From contig JAEHDC010000013.1 of assembly GCA_016880595.1 (NCBI GenBank), positions 1 to 25,396 on the forward strand: 25,396 bases of DNA, given 5' to 3'. Made by a program: the position numbers and the translations under genes. This document shows, one piece after another, positions 7,192 through 12,892 of the stretch (position 1 is the stretch's first letter; each line of letters opens with the position of its first letter). The notes under the pieces are model-generated. The model was not told where the DNA came from. It made no database searches and worked only from the letters and a program-made list of their open reading frames with translations. The DNA comes from Candidatus Saccharimonadota bacterium (GTDB taxonomy: Bacteria > Patescibacteriota > Saccharimonadia > Saccharimonadales > EFPC-124).

Positions 7192-7491
7192 TTATTTTCT
7201 AAACAGCTTTCGTAACTCTTGTTTTGCTTGCTCGAGCACGATTTTTTGCTGTTCTGGCAGCGTCTTGCCAGCGCGATTTATGTAAAAACTAAGCATCGAC
7301 ATAGCTGACTGAAGCGGCGTGCCTTTGCGCCTTGTGCTGCTTTCTGCGGATTCTTTAAGTGACAAAGCAATTCTGCGCGGGTTATTCCAGGTAAAAACGC
7401 CTGGTTCAAGATCAAGCGCATTGCTTTTTTTGGTTACATTTTGTGACCAATTCATAAACTCATTTAAGCTTAGCTTAGTCAACTTGTCCAT
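7192..7491 (-). CDS. DUF3175 family protein
   Basis: The 99-residue protein carries the DUF3175 signature almost intact: WSQNVTKKSNALDLEPGVF (from residue 15), then NNPRRIALSLKESAE, RRKGTPLQSAMSML, and FYINRAGKTLPE followed by an EQAKQELRKLF helix. The function of this family is unknown; it is a small, basic, soluble, mostly helical protein. I chose the ATG at 7491. The frame extends upstream to 7623, but that part crosses the opposite-strand promoter and gene and has no DUF3175 homology. The gene converges on grpE. Its promoter region overlaps that of the divergent zinc-ribbon ORF. Confidence 0.9.
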   Translation of the reverse strand: MDKLTKLSLNEFMNWSQNVTKKSNALDLEPGVFTWNNPRRIALSLKESAESSTRRKGTPLQSAMSMLSFYINRAGKTLPEQQKIVLEQAKQELRKLFRK

Positions 7492-7511
7492 ATAAGATTT
7501 AGGACTATAAT
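7484..7511 (+). promoter_or_regulatory. Promoter reading rightward out of the DUF3175 gene
   Basis: TTGTCC (7484-7489) and a perfect TATAAT (7506-7511) are separated by 16 nt. Transcription would begin near 7518 and run into the small zinc-ribbon ORF and possibly on to the hairpin at 7866-7896. Confidence 0.6.
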
Positions 7512-7558
7512 AAAAAAGGCAAGTTTTGTGCTTTGTGACGTTAAGGAGCGTGACACTC

Positions 7559-7708
7559 GTGGGAGAGAATGAAGGCGGGCATGTAAAGCTGGTTAACGGA
7601 AGACTGGTTAGATGCCCTGGCACTATGGAGAAGCAACCTGATGGTAGCAGCAGATGTTCGACATGCGGCCATGTTGTAGGGCGTCGTCCAATCCTTGAAG
7701 GGCCGTAA
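7559..7708 (+). CDS. Tiny zinc-ribbon-like protein
   Basis: The frame encodes 49 residues from a GTG at 7559. AAGGAG (7543-7548) lies 10 nt upstream and a TATAAT-containing promoter lies before that. The protein contains CPGTMEKQPDGSSRCSTCG followed by HVVG. This resembles a zinc ribbon whose first knuckle (CP-G) lacks its second Cys and whose second knuckle (CSTCG) is intact; His 8 could be a further ligand. I recognise no family. The ribosome-binding site and promoter favour a real gene. However, the same DNA leads into a segment with rRNA-like words, so it may instead belong to a structured RNA. Confidence is modest. Confidence 0.4.
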   Translation: MGENEGGHVKLVNGRLVRCPGTMEKQPDGSSRCSTCGHVVGRRPILEGP

Positions 7709-7911
7709 TGGCGCTTTCTCGTATCCCAAGTCCAAAGGGCGTAAAGGACTGAGGCTAGCGCGTAGGCGGATGGTAGAAAACCAATGTTGTTAATTGCAAC
7801 AGTATAATCCGTCGAGCGCTTGCTTGCATCCAGGACCTGTTACGCCAAATTGCACTTGCTTGGTTGCTCCTCCTGGCCTTTACTGGCAGGAGGAGCAAAA
7901 ATAACGATTTT
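7709..7911. other. Gene-free segment with 16S-like words
   Basis: I see no credible gene here. GGGCGTAAAG (7737-7746) and GCGCGTAGGCGG (7758-7769) match two adjacent conserved words of bacterial 16S rRNA downstream of the 530 loop, but with an 11-nt insertion between them. GTCGAGCG followed by CTTGCTTGC at about 7811-7827 recalls 16S V1. GTCC/GGAC can pair around the first word. The segment ends in the hairpin at 7866-7896, just before the dnaK operators. Confidence 0.4.
7866..7896 (+). terminator. Strong hairpin upstream of dnaK operators (possible terminator)
   Basis: GCTCCTCCTG (7866-7875) and CAGGAGGAGC (7887-7896) are perfect complements around an 11-nt loop. No U-tract follows immediately (AAAAATAACG precedes a run of T at 7908-7913), so it is not a classical terminator. 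It would nevertheless close a transcript started at 7518 and insulate dnaK. Confidence 0.5.
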
Positions 7912-7938
7912 TTAGCACTCTTGACATGCGAGTGCTAT
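7912..7938. promoter_or_regulatory. CIRCE operator 1 of dnaK
   Basis: TTAGCACTC (7912-7920), a 9-nt spacer, GAGTGCTAT (7930-7938): 17 of 18 arm bases match the consensus. It overlaps the dnaK promoter. Confidence 0.97.
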
Positions 7939-7949
7939 TTTTTTATGCT
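7921..7949 (+). promoter_or_regulatory. dnaK promoter embedded in CIRCE 1
   Basis: A perfect -35 TTGACA (7921-7926) fills the CIRCE spacer. TATGCT (7944-7949) is the -10 after 17 nt. The predicted start near 7956 gives a leader of about 75 nt that includes the second CIRCE element. Confidence 0.85.
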
Positions 7950-7957
7950 AAAAGTAT

Positions 7958-7984
7958 CTAGCAGTCACGTCACGTGAGTGCTAA
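7958..7984. promoter_or_regulatory. CIRCE operator 2 of dnaK, just downstream of the start site
   Basis: CTAGCAGTC (7958-7966), 9 nt, then a perfect GAGTGCTAA (7976-7984): 16 of 18 arm bases match. It lies 46 bp downstream of CIRCE 1 and inside the transcribed leader, so it can act as a roadblock operator and also as a hairpin in the mRNA. Confidence 0.85.
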
Positions 7985-8030
7985 AATGAATATAACGAAC
8001 TTTGTTTTTATAAAAAGGAGAATTGACTTT

Positions 8031-9917
8031 ATGGGTAAAATCATCGGCATCGACCTCGGTACCACTAACAGCGCCATGGCTTACATGGTTGCTGGCAAGC
8101 CGGAAATTATTACTAATGCCGAAGGCGATCGCACCACTCCAAGCGTGGTAGCTGTTGCTAAAAATGGTGACCGTTTAGTTGGAAAAGTTGCGCAGCGCCA
8201 GCGTGTTACAAATGCCAAAAATACTATGTACGGCGCCAAGCGCTTGATCGGCCGCAAGTTTAGCGACGACGAAGTGCAAAAAGATCTTCATCTTATGCCA
8301 TACAAAATCGTCAAGAGCGGCGATGGCGTAAAAGTTGAGATGGGCGACAAAGAATACAGCCCGGAAGAAATTAGCGCCATGATTCTTAGCAAGCTAAAAG
8401 CTGACGCTGAAGCTTTTCTTGGCGAAAAAGTAACAGAGGCGGTTATTACCGTGCCGGCTTACTTTGACGATTCACAGCGCCAAGCCACCAAAGATGCTGG
8501 TAAGATTGCCGGCCTTGAGGTCAAGCGTATTATCAATGAGCCAACCGCCGCAGCTTTGGCTTACGGCCTGGAGAAACATAAAGAAGAAAAGATTGCTGTT
8601 TTTGACCTCGGTGGCGGTACATTCGACATCTCTATTTTGGAACTTGGCGATGGCGTGTTTGAGGTTAAAAGCACGCACGGCGACACTCACCTTGGTGGCG
8701 AAGATTTTGACAACCGCATTATGCATTACTTTATGGATGAGTTCAAAAAAGAGCATGGCGTGGATCTTAGCGGTGACAATGCAGCCATGCAACGTCTAAA
8801 AGACGAAGCAGAAAAAGCTAAAAAAGAACTCTCCAGCACAACAGAAGTTGACATTAATTTGCCATTTTTGACCGCTGATGCAAATGGTCCAAAACACTTT
8901 GAGACCAAGCTAAGTCGCGCCAAGTTGGAAGATTTGGTAAGTGATTTGATCGAAAAAACCGCTGCACCGTGCGAGAAAGCCTTAAAAGACGCAGGTTTGA
9001 AGGCAAGTGAGATTGACGAAATTGTGCTTGTTGGCGGTATGACTCGCATGCCAGCAGTTGTAGAAAAAGTCAAAAAAATCTTTGGCAAAGACCCGCTTAA
9101 AGGCGTGAATCCAGATGAAGTTGTGGCTGTTGGCGCTGCAATTCAGGGAGGCGTGCTAGCTGGCGACGTAAAGGACGTGTTGCTTTTGGACGTTACTCCG
9201 TTGAGCCTCGGCATCGAAACCATGGGCGGCGTGATGACTCCGTTAATCTCTCGTAATACAACTATCCCAACCAGTAAGTCGGAAATTTTTAGTACTGCCG
9301 CTGACAACCAGCCGCAAGTAGAAATCCGCGTGATGCAAGGCGAGCGCCAAATGGCGGCCGACAACAAAGAGCTGGGAATTTTCCAGCTTGGTGGCATTGC
9401 GCCAGCTCCTCGTGGCGTTCCGCAGATTGAAGTTACATTTAATCTGGACGCTAACGGCATTTTGCACGTTACGGCCCGCGATAAAGGCACTGGCAAAGAG
9501 CAGAGTATTACCATTAGCAACAGTGGTAACTTAAGCAAAGACGACATCGAGAAAGCTCAAAAAGAAGCCGAAGCTCATGCCGAGGAAGACAAAAAGAAGC
9601 GCGATGCAGTCGACGCCAAGAATATGCTGGCGCAAACTATTTACGCCGCAGAAAGGCTGCCGCAAGAGCACAAAGACAAGATCAGCGACGAAGATAAAAA
9701 AGTGATCGAAGAAGCCGTGCTTGAGGCTAAAAAGCACGAAAATTCCGAAGACAAAGACGAACTCGAGAACGCTGTTAAAGAGTTGAATGAAAAAATTATG
9801 CCAATTGGCGCCAAAATGTACGAAGCTGCCAGCAAAGAGGCAAAGGCAGAAGAGGGCGACAAAAAAGACGAAGGCCCGGTAGAAGGCGAAGTTGTAGATA
9901 AAGACAAAAAGGCTTAA
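8031..9917 (+). CDS. dnaK: Molecular chaperone DnaK (Hsp70)
   Basis: DnaK is the ATP-dependent Hsp70 that binds exposed hydrophobic segments with DnaJ and GrpE. The nucleotide-binding domain shows IIGIDLGTTNSAMAYM at the start, TVPAYFDDSQRQATKDAG, INEPTAAALAYG, VFDLGGGTFDISIL and VLVGGMTRMP. The interdomain linker DVLLLDVTPLSLGIET and the substrate-binding domain follow, then a charged helical lid ending in EGPVEGEVVDKDKKA. I chose the ATG at 8031 because AAGGAG (8015-8020) sits 10 nt before it and the homology begins there. The in-frame extension to 7974 overlaps CIRCE 2. The resulting 628 residues are normal for the family. It is controlled by two CIRCE operators and followed after 4 nt by a small gene. 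Confidence 0.99.
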   Translation: MGKIIGIDLGTTNSAMAYMVAGKPEIITNAEGDRTTPSVVAVAKNGDRLVGKVAQRQRVTNAKNTMYGAKRLIGRKFSDDEVQKDLHLMPYKIVKSGDGVKVEMGDKEYSPEEISAMILSKLKADAEAFLGEKVTEAVITVPAYFDDSQRQATKDAGKIAGLEVKRIINEPTAAALAYGLEKHKEEKIAVFDLGGGTFDISILELGDGVFEVKSTHGDTHLGGEDFDNRIMHYFMDEFKKEHGVDLSGDNAAMQRLKDEAEKAKKELSSTTEVDINLPFLTADANGPKHFETKLSRAKLEDLVSDLIEKTAAPCEKALKDAGLKASEIDEIVLVGGMTRMPAVVEKVKKIFGKDPLKGVNPDEVVAVGAAIQGGVLAGDVKDVLLLDVTPLSLGIETMGGVMTPLISRNTTIPTSKSEIFSTAADNQPQVEIRVMQGERQMAADNKELGIFQLGGIAPAPRGVPQIEVTFNLDANGILHVTARDKGTGKEQSITISNSGNLSKDDIEKAQKEAEAHAEEDKKKRDAVDAKNMLAQTIYAAERLPQEHKDKISDEDKKVIEEAVLEAKKHENSEDKDELENAVKELNEKIMPIGAKMYEAASKEAKAEEGDKKDEGPVEGEVVDKDKKA

Positions 9918-9921
9918 AGCC

Positions 9922-10146
9922 ATGGGATTGCTCGACGACCTGATTGGCCCAATCCGCGACATCGCAAGCGTTAAAAATGAAGTTACGCAAAGCTTTGCTG
10001 AGGTTAAAGATAGTTTAGTCGAAACAAGAAACCAAGTAGCCGAAGAGGTCAGCGGCGTCAGTGAGTCACTCAAGGACGCCGCCGCACCCGTGGTGGAGCC
10101 AAGTGATGCATCAGTTGACGATGGTAATGATGGCAATAAAAAATAA
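9922..10146 (+). CDS. Small acidic helical protein downstream of dnaK
   Basis: No family recognised. The 74-residue protein starts with MGLLDDLIGPIRDI, a short amphipathic segment. A heptad-like helix rich in V, E, S and K follows to about residue 52, then a Pro/Asp/Asn-rich disordered end (DDGNDGNKK). The ATG lies 4 nt after the dnaK stop without a separate promoter or strong Shine-Dalgarno sequence, so it is probably translated by coupling and co-induced with dnaK. That context hints at a DnaK-associated or stress role, but nothing in the sequence proves it. Confidence 0.65.
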   Translation: MGLLDDLIGPIRDIASVKNEVTQSFAEVKDSLVETRNQVAEEVSGVSESLKDAAAPVVEPSDASVDDGNDGNKK

Positions 10147-10211
10147 AGATAGATTTTACTATTCTTAATGCTGATGTCGTAGCATTGAGCGGATGTTTAC
10201 AAGAATGAATC

Positions 10212-10634
10212 ATGACCAATAACAATAGCCGGTTTATGGAACTAACAACTAAACGAGCCAATGTTGCGCTACTAACCTGGTTCCTGGCATTCGCGTTGCA
10301 TAACGCCGAGGAATTGTGGCTGAATATGCCTGCGTGGTCGGCAGCCAAGATTGCGTTTTTGCCGCATTGGACTGGCGTAGCATTTTTTGCGGCAATTGTT
10401 GCGCTCGACGTGGCTGCTTTGCTCGTGGTGCTCGCTGTGATTTTCTATCGACAAAAGTGGGCAAAATGGGTGGCGATGGTTTTTATCGCTGCCACATTTG
10501 TAAATGTTTTTAGTCACGCGGCAATGTCTTGGCTAGTAGGCGCGTACATGCCTGGCCTGGCTACGTCGCTATTGCTGATTTTGCCAGCCGACATCTGGGC
10601 ATGGCGCGAGCTTAGACAGGAAAAATATAACTGA
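10212..10634 (+). CDS. HXXEE domain membrane protein
   Basis: The 140-residue protein has four hydrophobic helices (about 18-36, 52-78, 85-104, 112-128) and the marks of the HXXEE family. These are HNAEE at residues 30-34 at the end of helix 1, N98 and H102 in helix 3 (NVFSHAAMSW), and YMPGLATSLLL near 112-122. The family's role is not established; the conserved His/Glu/Asn residues within the membrane suggest a metal or catalytic site. No Shine-Dalgarno sequence is evident. The gene is isolated between the dnaK unit and a decayed HIT gene, which suggests an accessory segment. The family call rests on the motif pattern and helix layout. Confidence 0.75.
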   Translation: MTNNNSRFMELTTKRANVALLTWFLAFALHNAEELWLNMPAWSAAKIAFLPHWTGVAFFAAIVALDVAALLVVLAVIFYRQKWAKWVAMVFIAATFVNVFSHAAMSWLVGAYMPGLATSLLLILPADIWAWRELRQEKYN

Positions 10635-10643
10635 ATGCCCGCC

Positions 10644-10866
10644 ATGAACTGCGCCTTTTGCGATTTGCGAGTTGAAAAAAACTCAAGAGATTATGCGTGA
10701 CAAGACTATGTGCTATATATCCTTGGAAGCACATCATTTCAAGCTCGCTTTTTGCGCGCTGTCAGATAAAACAGGCTTTAATATCTTTGAGGACGATGGA
10801 TCCTAGGCCGGCCAGCACGTTGCGCATATGCGTCTTGCCGGTGAGTATATAATCATTGTGGGATAA
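10644..10866 (+). pseudogene. Decayed HIT-family (histidine triad) hydrolase
   Basis: An ATG at 10644 opens MNCAFCDLRVEKNSRDYA, the CxFC-type start of zinc-containing HIT proteins, but a TGA at 10698 ends it. In another frame the DNA continues as EAHHFKLAF, then DKTGFNIFEDDGS, a TAG at 10804, and AGQHVAHMRLAGEYIII, with a final TAA at 10864. TGFNIFEDDG...AGQxVxHMxL is the unmistakable HIT core, normally ending HxHxHIIPR. The catalytic His-x-His-x-His is destroyed (HMRLAGE), and the ~30 residues between the Cys motif and the first His block are missing. There are at least one frameshift, two stops and one deletion, so the gene is inactive. HIT proteins hydrolyse nucleotide conjugates. Confidence 0.8.
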
Positions 10867-10898
10867 CAAGAAACAGAGTAAGATCAGGTAAGCCTGCA

Positions 10899-11156
10899 CT
10901 ATTGCTTTTTGTGATTTTTATCAAGCATGCCCGCCTTGCGAAGTGTATCTACGGCAGTTCTTGATGAGACTGGATAAGAGTTTTTTGCAAATTTATATCC
11001 AAGAATTGTAAGAGGCGCACCTATTAAAATCAGAATAACACCAGTGGCACCGTAAGTAATTGGTGGTATTAGCATTATTATCCCCGCGATTAGGCCGGTT
11101 AATCCAAGCCCCGTCAGAAGTGTTCCACTAAAAAAGTGAGCATCGAATATTTTCAT
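10899..11156 (-). CDS. Small two-helix membrane protein
   Basis: No family recognised. The 85-residue protein has two hydrophobic helices (about residues 10-31 and 35-54, rich in Gly, Ile and Leu) separated by a short Pro-Pro turn. A soluble basic C-terminus follows (DTLRKAGMLDKNHKKQ). The initiating ATG is preceded by AGGAG only 1 nt away, with GATAAGATAGG further upstream. It stands alone on the minus strand between the HIT pseudogene and a gene-free, hairpin-rich stretch. Confidence 0.6.
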   Translation of the reverse strand: MKIFDAHFFSGTLLTGLGLTGLIAGIIMLIPPITYGATGVILILIGAPLTILGYKFAKNSYPVSSRTAVDTLRKAGMLDKNHKKQ

Positions 11157-11200
11157 ACTCCTATCTTATCATTTTTTGTTTAGTAGCGCCGCCCTAATTG

Positions 11201-11303
11201 AGCAAGTTTAGCTACCTAACATTGATGGTAGCTGTAGCACTTGCTTTCAATGCGAACATGCATGTCCATGGCTGATGTCTATATCAATTGAAAGCAATTT
11301 TTT
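11201..11303 (+). ncRNA. Candidate small RNA or orphan attenuator
   Basis: Two alternative folds share bases. Fold A pairs AGCAAGT (11201-11207) with ACTTGCT (11239-11245), enclosing AGCTACC (11210-11216)/GGTAGCT (11227-11233). Fold B pairs TTGCTTTCAAT (11241-11251) perfectly with ATTGAAAGCAA (11287-11297) and is followed at once by TTTTTT-ATTT, an intrinsic-terminator tail. Bases 11241-11245 belong to both folds, so these are mutually exclusive, as in attenuators and riboswitches. A palindrome ACATGCATGT lies in the loop of fold B. No plus-strand gene follows for about 490 bp, so a stand-alone RNA or a relic leader is more likely than a working attenuator. No clear promoter is seen. Confidence 0.45.
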
Positions 11304-11366
11304 ATTTAAATTATAATTCTAGATAGATATCTGTTTGACTTTTCTGCCAAATAGCCCTCATTAATT

Positions 11367-11690
11367 TTAGGTCTTAGTGCGGTAGCCCCGCGCTGTGCTT
11401 CTGCGCGGGGCTATCTTGGCGATTTTACCAAATCCTCCCCACAAAGCATTTTGAAGGGCGGTTTTTGGGTCGATTTTTATCAAACCTAGCCGCGCCCTGA
11501 CTTTGTCAAGCTCAATAAGGTCGCAGATCACTTCGATATCAACATTATCGACACCGCTGGAGTTTGGCTTTTCGTCAAACGGTGTCATTGTTGCATCGTA
11601 AGCGCAGCCGGCATCTTCGCCAAACGAGTTCATAAACGTAAAGCTTACGCTCATTTGCTGTCCAAACTGCGACGCACTGTGGAAGATCAC
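11367..11690 (-). CDS. Hypothetical protein, start uncertain, possibly decaying
   Basis: No family recognised. The frame reads protein-like from about SFTFMNSFGEDAGC through GVDNVDIEVICDLIELDKV to LQNALWGGFGKIAKIAP, with mixed alpha/beta character. The start is problematic. The GTG at 11690 lies 4 nt after an ATG (11694) that is out of frame yet has the better spacing from GGAGG. From that ATG only about 39 residues (MSDLPQCVAVWTANE...) are read before a stop. An in-frame ATG (MSVSFTF) also exists. This fits either a GTG start or a frameshifted gene. The last codons pass through the perfect hairpin at 11383-11413. Confidence 0.45.
   Translation of the reverse strand: MIFHSASQFGQQMSVSFTFMNSFGEDAGCAYDATMTPFDEKPNSSGVDNVDIEVICDLIELDKVRARLGLIKIDPKTALQNALWGGFGKIAKIAPRRSTARGYRTKT
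11383..11413. repeat. GC-rich perfect 11-bp hairpin
   Basis: TAGCCCCGCGC (11383-11393) and GCGCGGGGCTA (11403-11413) pair perfectly around a 9-nt loop. No U-tract follows on either strand. It lies at the 3' end of the minus-strand ORF and may slow polymerase or protect that mRNA end. Confidence 0.7.
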
Positions 11691-11754
11691 TCATCGTAGC
11701 CTCCGATAGATTGTTCGAATCTGAATAAGAACATTATGCCATAAAATTTACATT

Positions 11755-11781
11755 TTGGCACTCTTTACCTATTAGTGCTAA
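11755..11781. promoter_or_regulatory. CIRCE operator of dnaJ
   Basis: TTGGCACTC (11755-11763), a 9-nt spacer, TAGTGCTAA (11773-11781): 16 of 18 arm bases match the CIRCE consensus. It lies 13 bp before the dnaJ ATG. Confidence 0.92.
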
Positions 11782-11783
11782 AA

Positions 11784-11789
11784 TATAAC
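11784..11789 (+). promoter_or_regulatory. dnaJ -10 box giving a leaderless mRNA
   Basis: TATAAC ends 5 nt before the ATG at 11795, and there is no Shine-Dalgarno sequence. The -35 is unclear: TTTACC in the CIRCE spacer is 14 nt away. An alternative pair is TTTACA (11747-11752) with TATTAG (11770-11775), 17 nt apart, which would start transcription near 11782. Confidence 0.5.
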
Positions 11790-11794
11790 TAGTT

Positions 11795-12892
11795 ATGACC
11801 AAACGAGATTATTACGAAATTCTAGGAATACCCAAATCGGCTAGTGCCGACGAGATTAAAAAGGCTTTTCGCAAGCTTGCTGTTAAATATCATCCAGACA
11901 AAGAGGGCGGCGACGAGGCTAAATTTAAAGAGATAAATGAAGCCTACGAGGTTCTAAAAGATCAGCAAAAACGCCAGCGCTACGACCAGTTTGGCCACGC
12001 TGGAGTTGGTGGCGCAGCTGGCGGCGGAGCTGGTGGTAACCCGTTTGGTGGTTTTGGTGGTCAGGCGCAGAATATCAACTTTGAAGATTTGGGCGGCTTT
12101 GGCGATTTGTTTGGCAGTATGTTTGGCGGTGGCCGTGCGCAGCAGCGTCAGCGTCGTGGGCAGGACGTTGCAACAGAGGTAATTTTAACTTTTGAAGAGG
12201 CAATTTTTGGCTTAGAAAAAGAATTAAGCTTGTCTTTGGATGGCACCTGCAGCCATTGCAAAGGCGACGGTGCTGAGCCTGGCTATAGTCTTAAGACTTG
12301 TCCAACTTGTCATGGTACAGGCCAAATTAATCGTGTTACTAATACCATTTTTGGGCAGATTCAGCAAACTGCGGTTTGCGATCATTGCCACGGTCGCGGC
12401 AAAATTCCAGAAAAGGTTTGCAGCGTTTGCCATGGCAAAGGGATTGAGCGGCAGACAGAGAAGATTAAGCTCAAGATTCCAGCTGGCATTGATGACGGTG
12501 CGGCAATTCGGTTGAGCGGTCGCGGCCAGGCTGTGCAGGGTGGCGAAAAAGGTGATTTGTACGTAAATATTCGAGTAAAGCCGCACAAAGAATTTACGCG
12601 CGAAGGCGATTTAATTTTGTCGAGCAAAAAAGTTGACATGGTAACTGCCGCGCTTGGCGGTACTACCTCTGTAGAAACTGTTGACGGTGAACTAACTATT
12701 AAAATTCCAGCCGGCACTCAAAGCGGCACTGACTTTAAGCTGGCTGGTCACGGTGTGCCGCATTTGCGTGGCAGCACGCGCGGCGCCCATATTGTGACAA
12801 TTTTGGTTGAGACTCCAACAAAGTTGACTAAAAAGCAAAGAGAGTTGCTGGAAGAATTTCGCGATAAGCCAAAACGCGGTTTGTTTAATTAA
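11795..12892 (+). CDS. dnaJ: Chaperone DnaJ (Hsp40)
   Basis: DnaJ delivers unfolded proteins to DnaK and stimulates its ATPase. The J domain (residues about 3-70) contains DYYEILGI and the essential HPD at 33-35. A Gly/Phe-rich linker follows (about 70-115, GGNPFGGFGG). Four zinc-binding repeats then appear in order: CSHCKGDG, CPTCHGTG, CDHCHGRG and CSVCHGKG. C-terminal substrate-binding domains with GDLYVNIRVKPHKEFTREGDL and a short helical end complete a full-length type I DnaJ of 365 residues. It is its own CIRCE-controlled unit, separate from dnaK. Its stop overlaps the convergent ATP-grasp gene by 4 bp. Confidence 0.98.
   Translation: MTKRDYYEILGIPKSASADEIKKAFRKLAVKYHPDKEGGDEAKFKEINEAYEVLKDQQKRQRYDQFGHAGVGGAAGGGAGGNPFGGFGGQAQNINFEDLGGFGDLFGSMFGGGRAQQRQRRGQDVATEVILTFEEAIFGLEKELSLSLDGTCSHCKGDGAEPGYSLKTCPTCHGTGQINRVTNTIFGQIQQTAVCDHCHGRGKIPEKVCSVCHGKGIERQTEKIKLKIPAGIDDGAAIRLSGRGQAVQGGEKGDLYVNIRVKPHKEFTREGDLILSSKKVDMVTAALGGTTSVETVDGELTIKIPAGTQSGTDFKLAGHGVPHLRGSTRGAHIVTILVETPTKLTKKQRELLEEFRDKPKRGLFN

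Noticed and set aside
7492..7623. N-terminal extension of the DUF3175 gene
   Set aside because: The extension crosses the opposite-strand promoter and ORF and has no family similarity; the DUF3175 protein starts at 7491.
7518..7896. tmRNA, RNase P RNA or SRP RNA
   Set aside because: None of their conserved cores (tRNA-like ends with CCA, the GGAAAGTCCG and ACAGAACCCGG blocks, the SRP tetraloop core) is present.
7974..8030. An earlier in-frame ATG for dnaK
   Set aside because: It lies inside the second CIRCE element. The DnaK homology and AAGGAG ribosome site both point to 8031.
9531..10136. A 201-residue minus-strand open frame antisense to the end of dnaK
   Set aside because: It is the mirror of a Lys/Glu/Ala-rich coding region, has no ribosome site or family resemblance, and lies opposite a certain gene.
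10167..10186. Hairpin AATGCT/AGCATT after the dnaK unit as a terminator
   Set aside because: It has only six weak pairs and no T-run on the plus strand.
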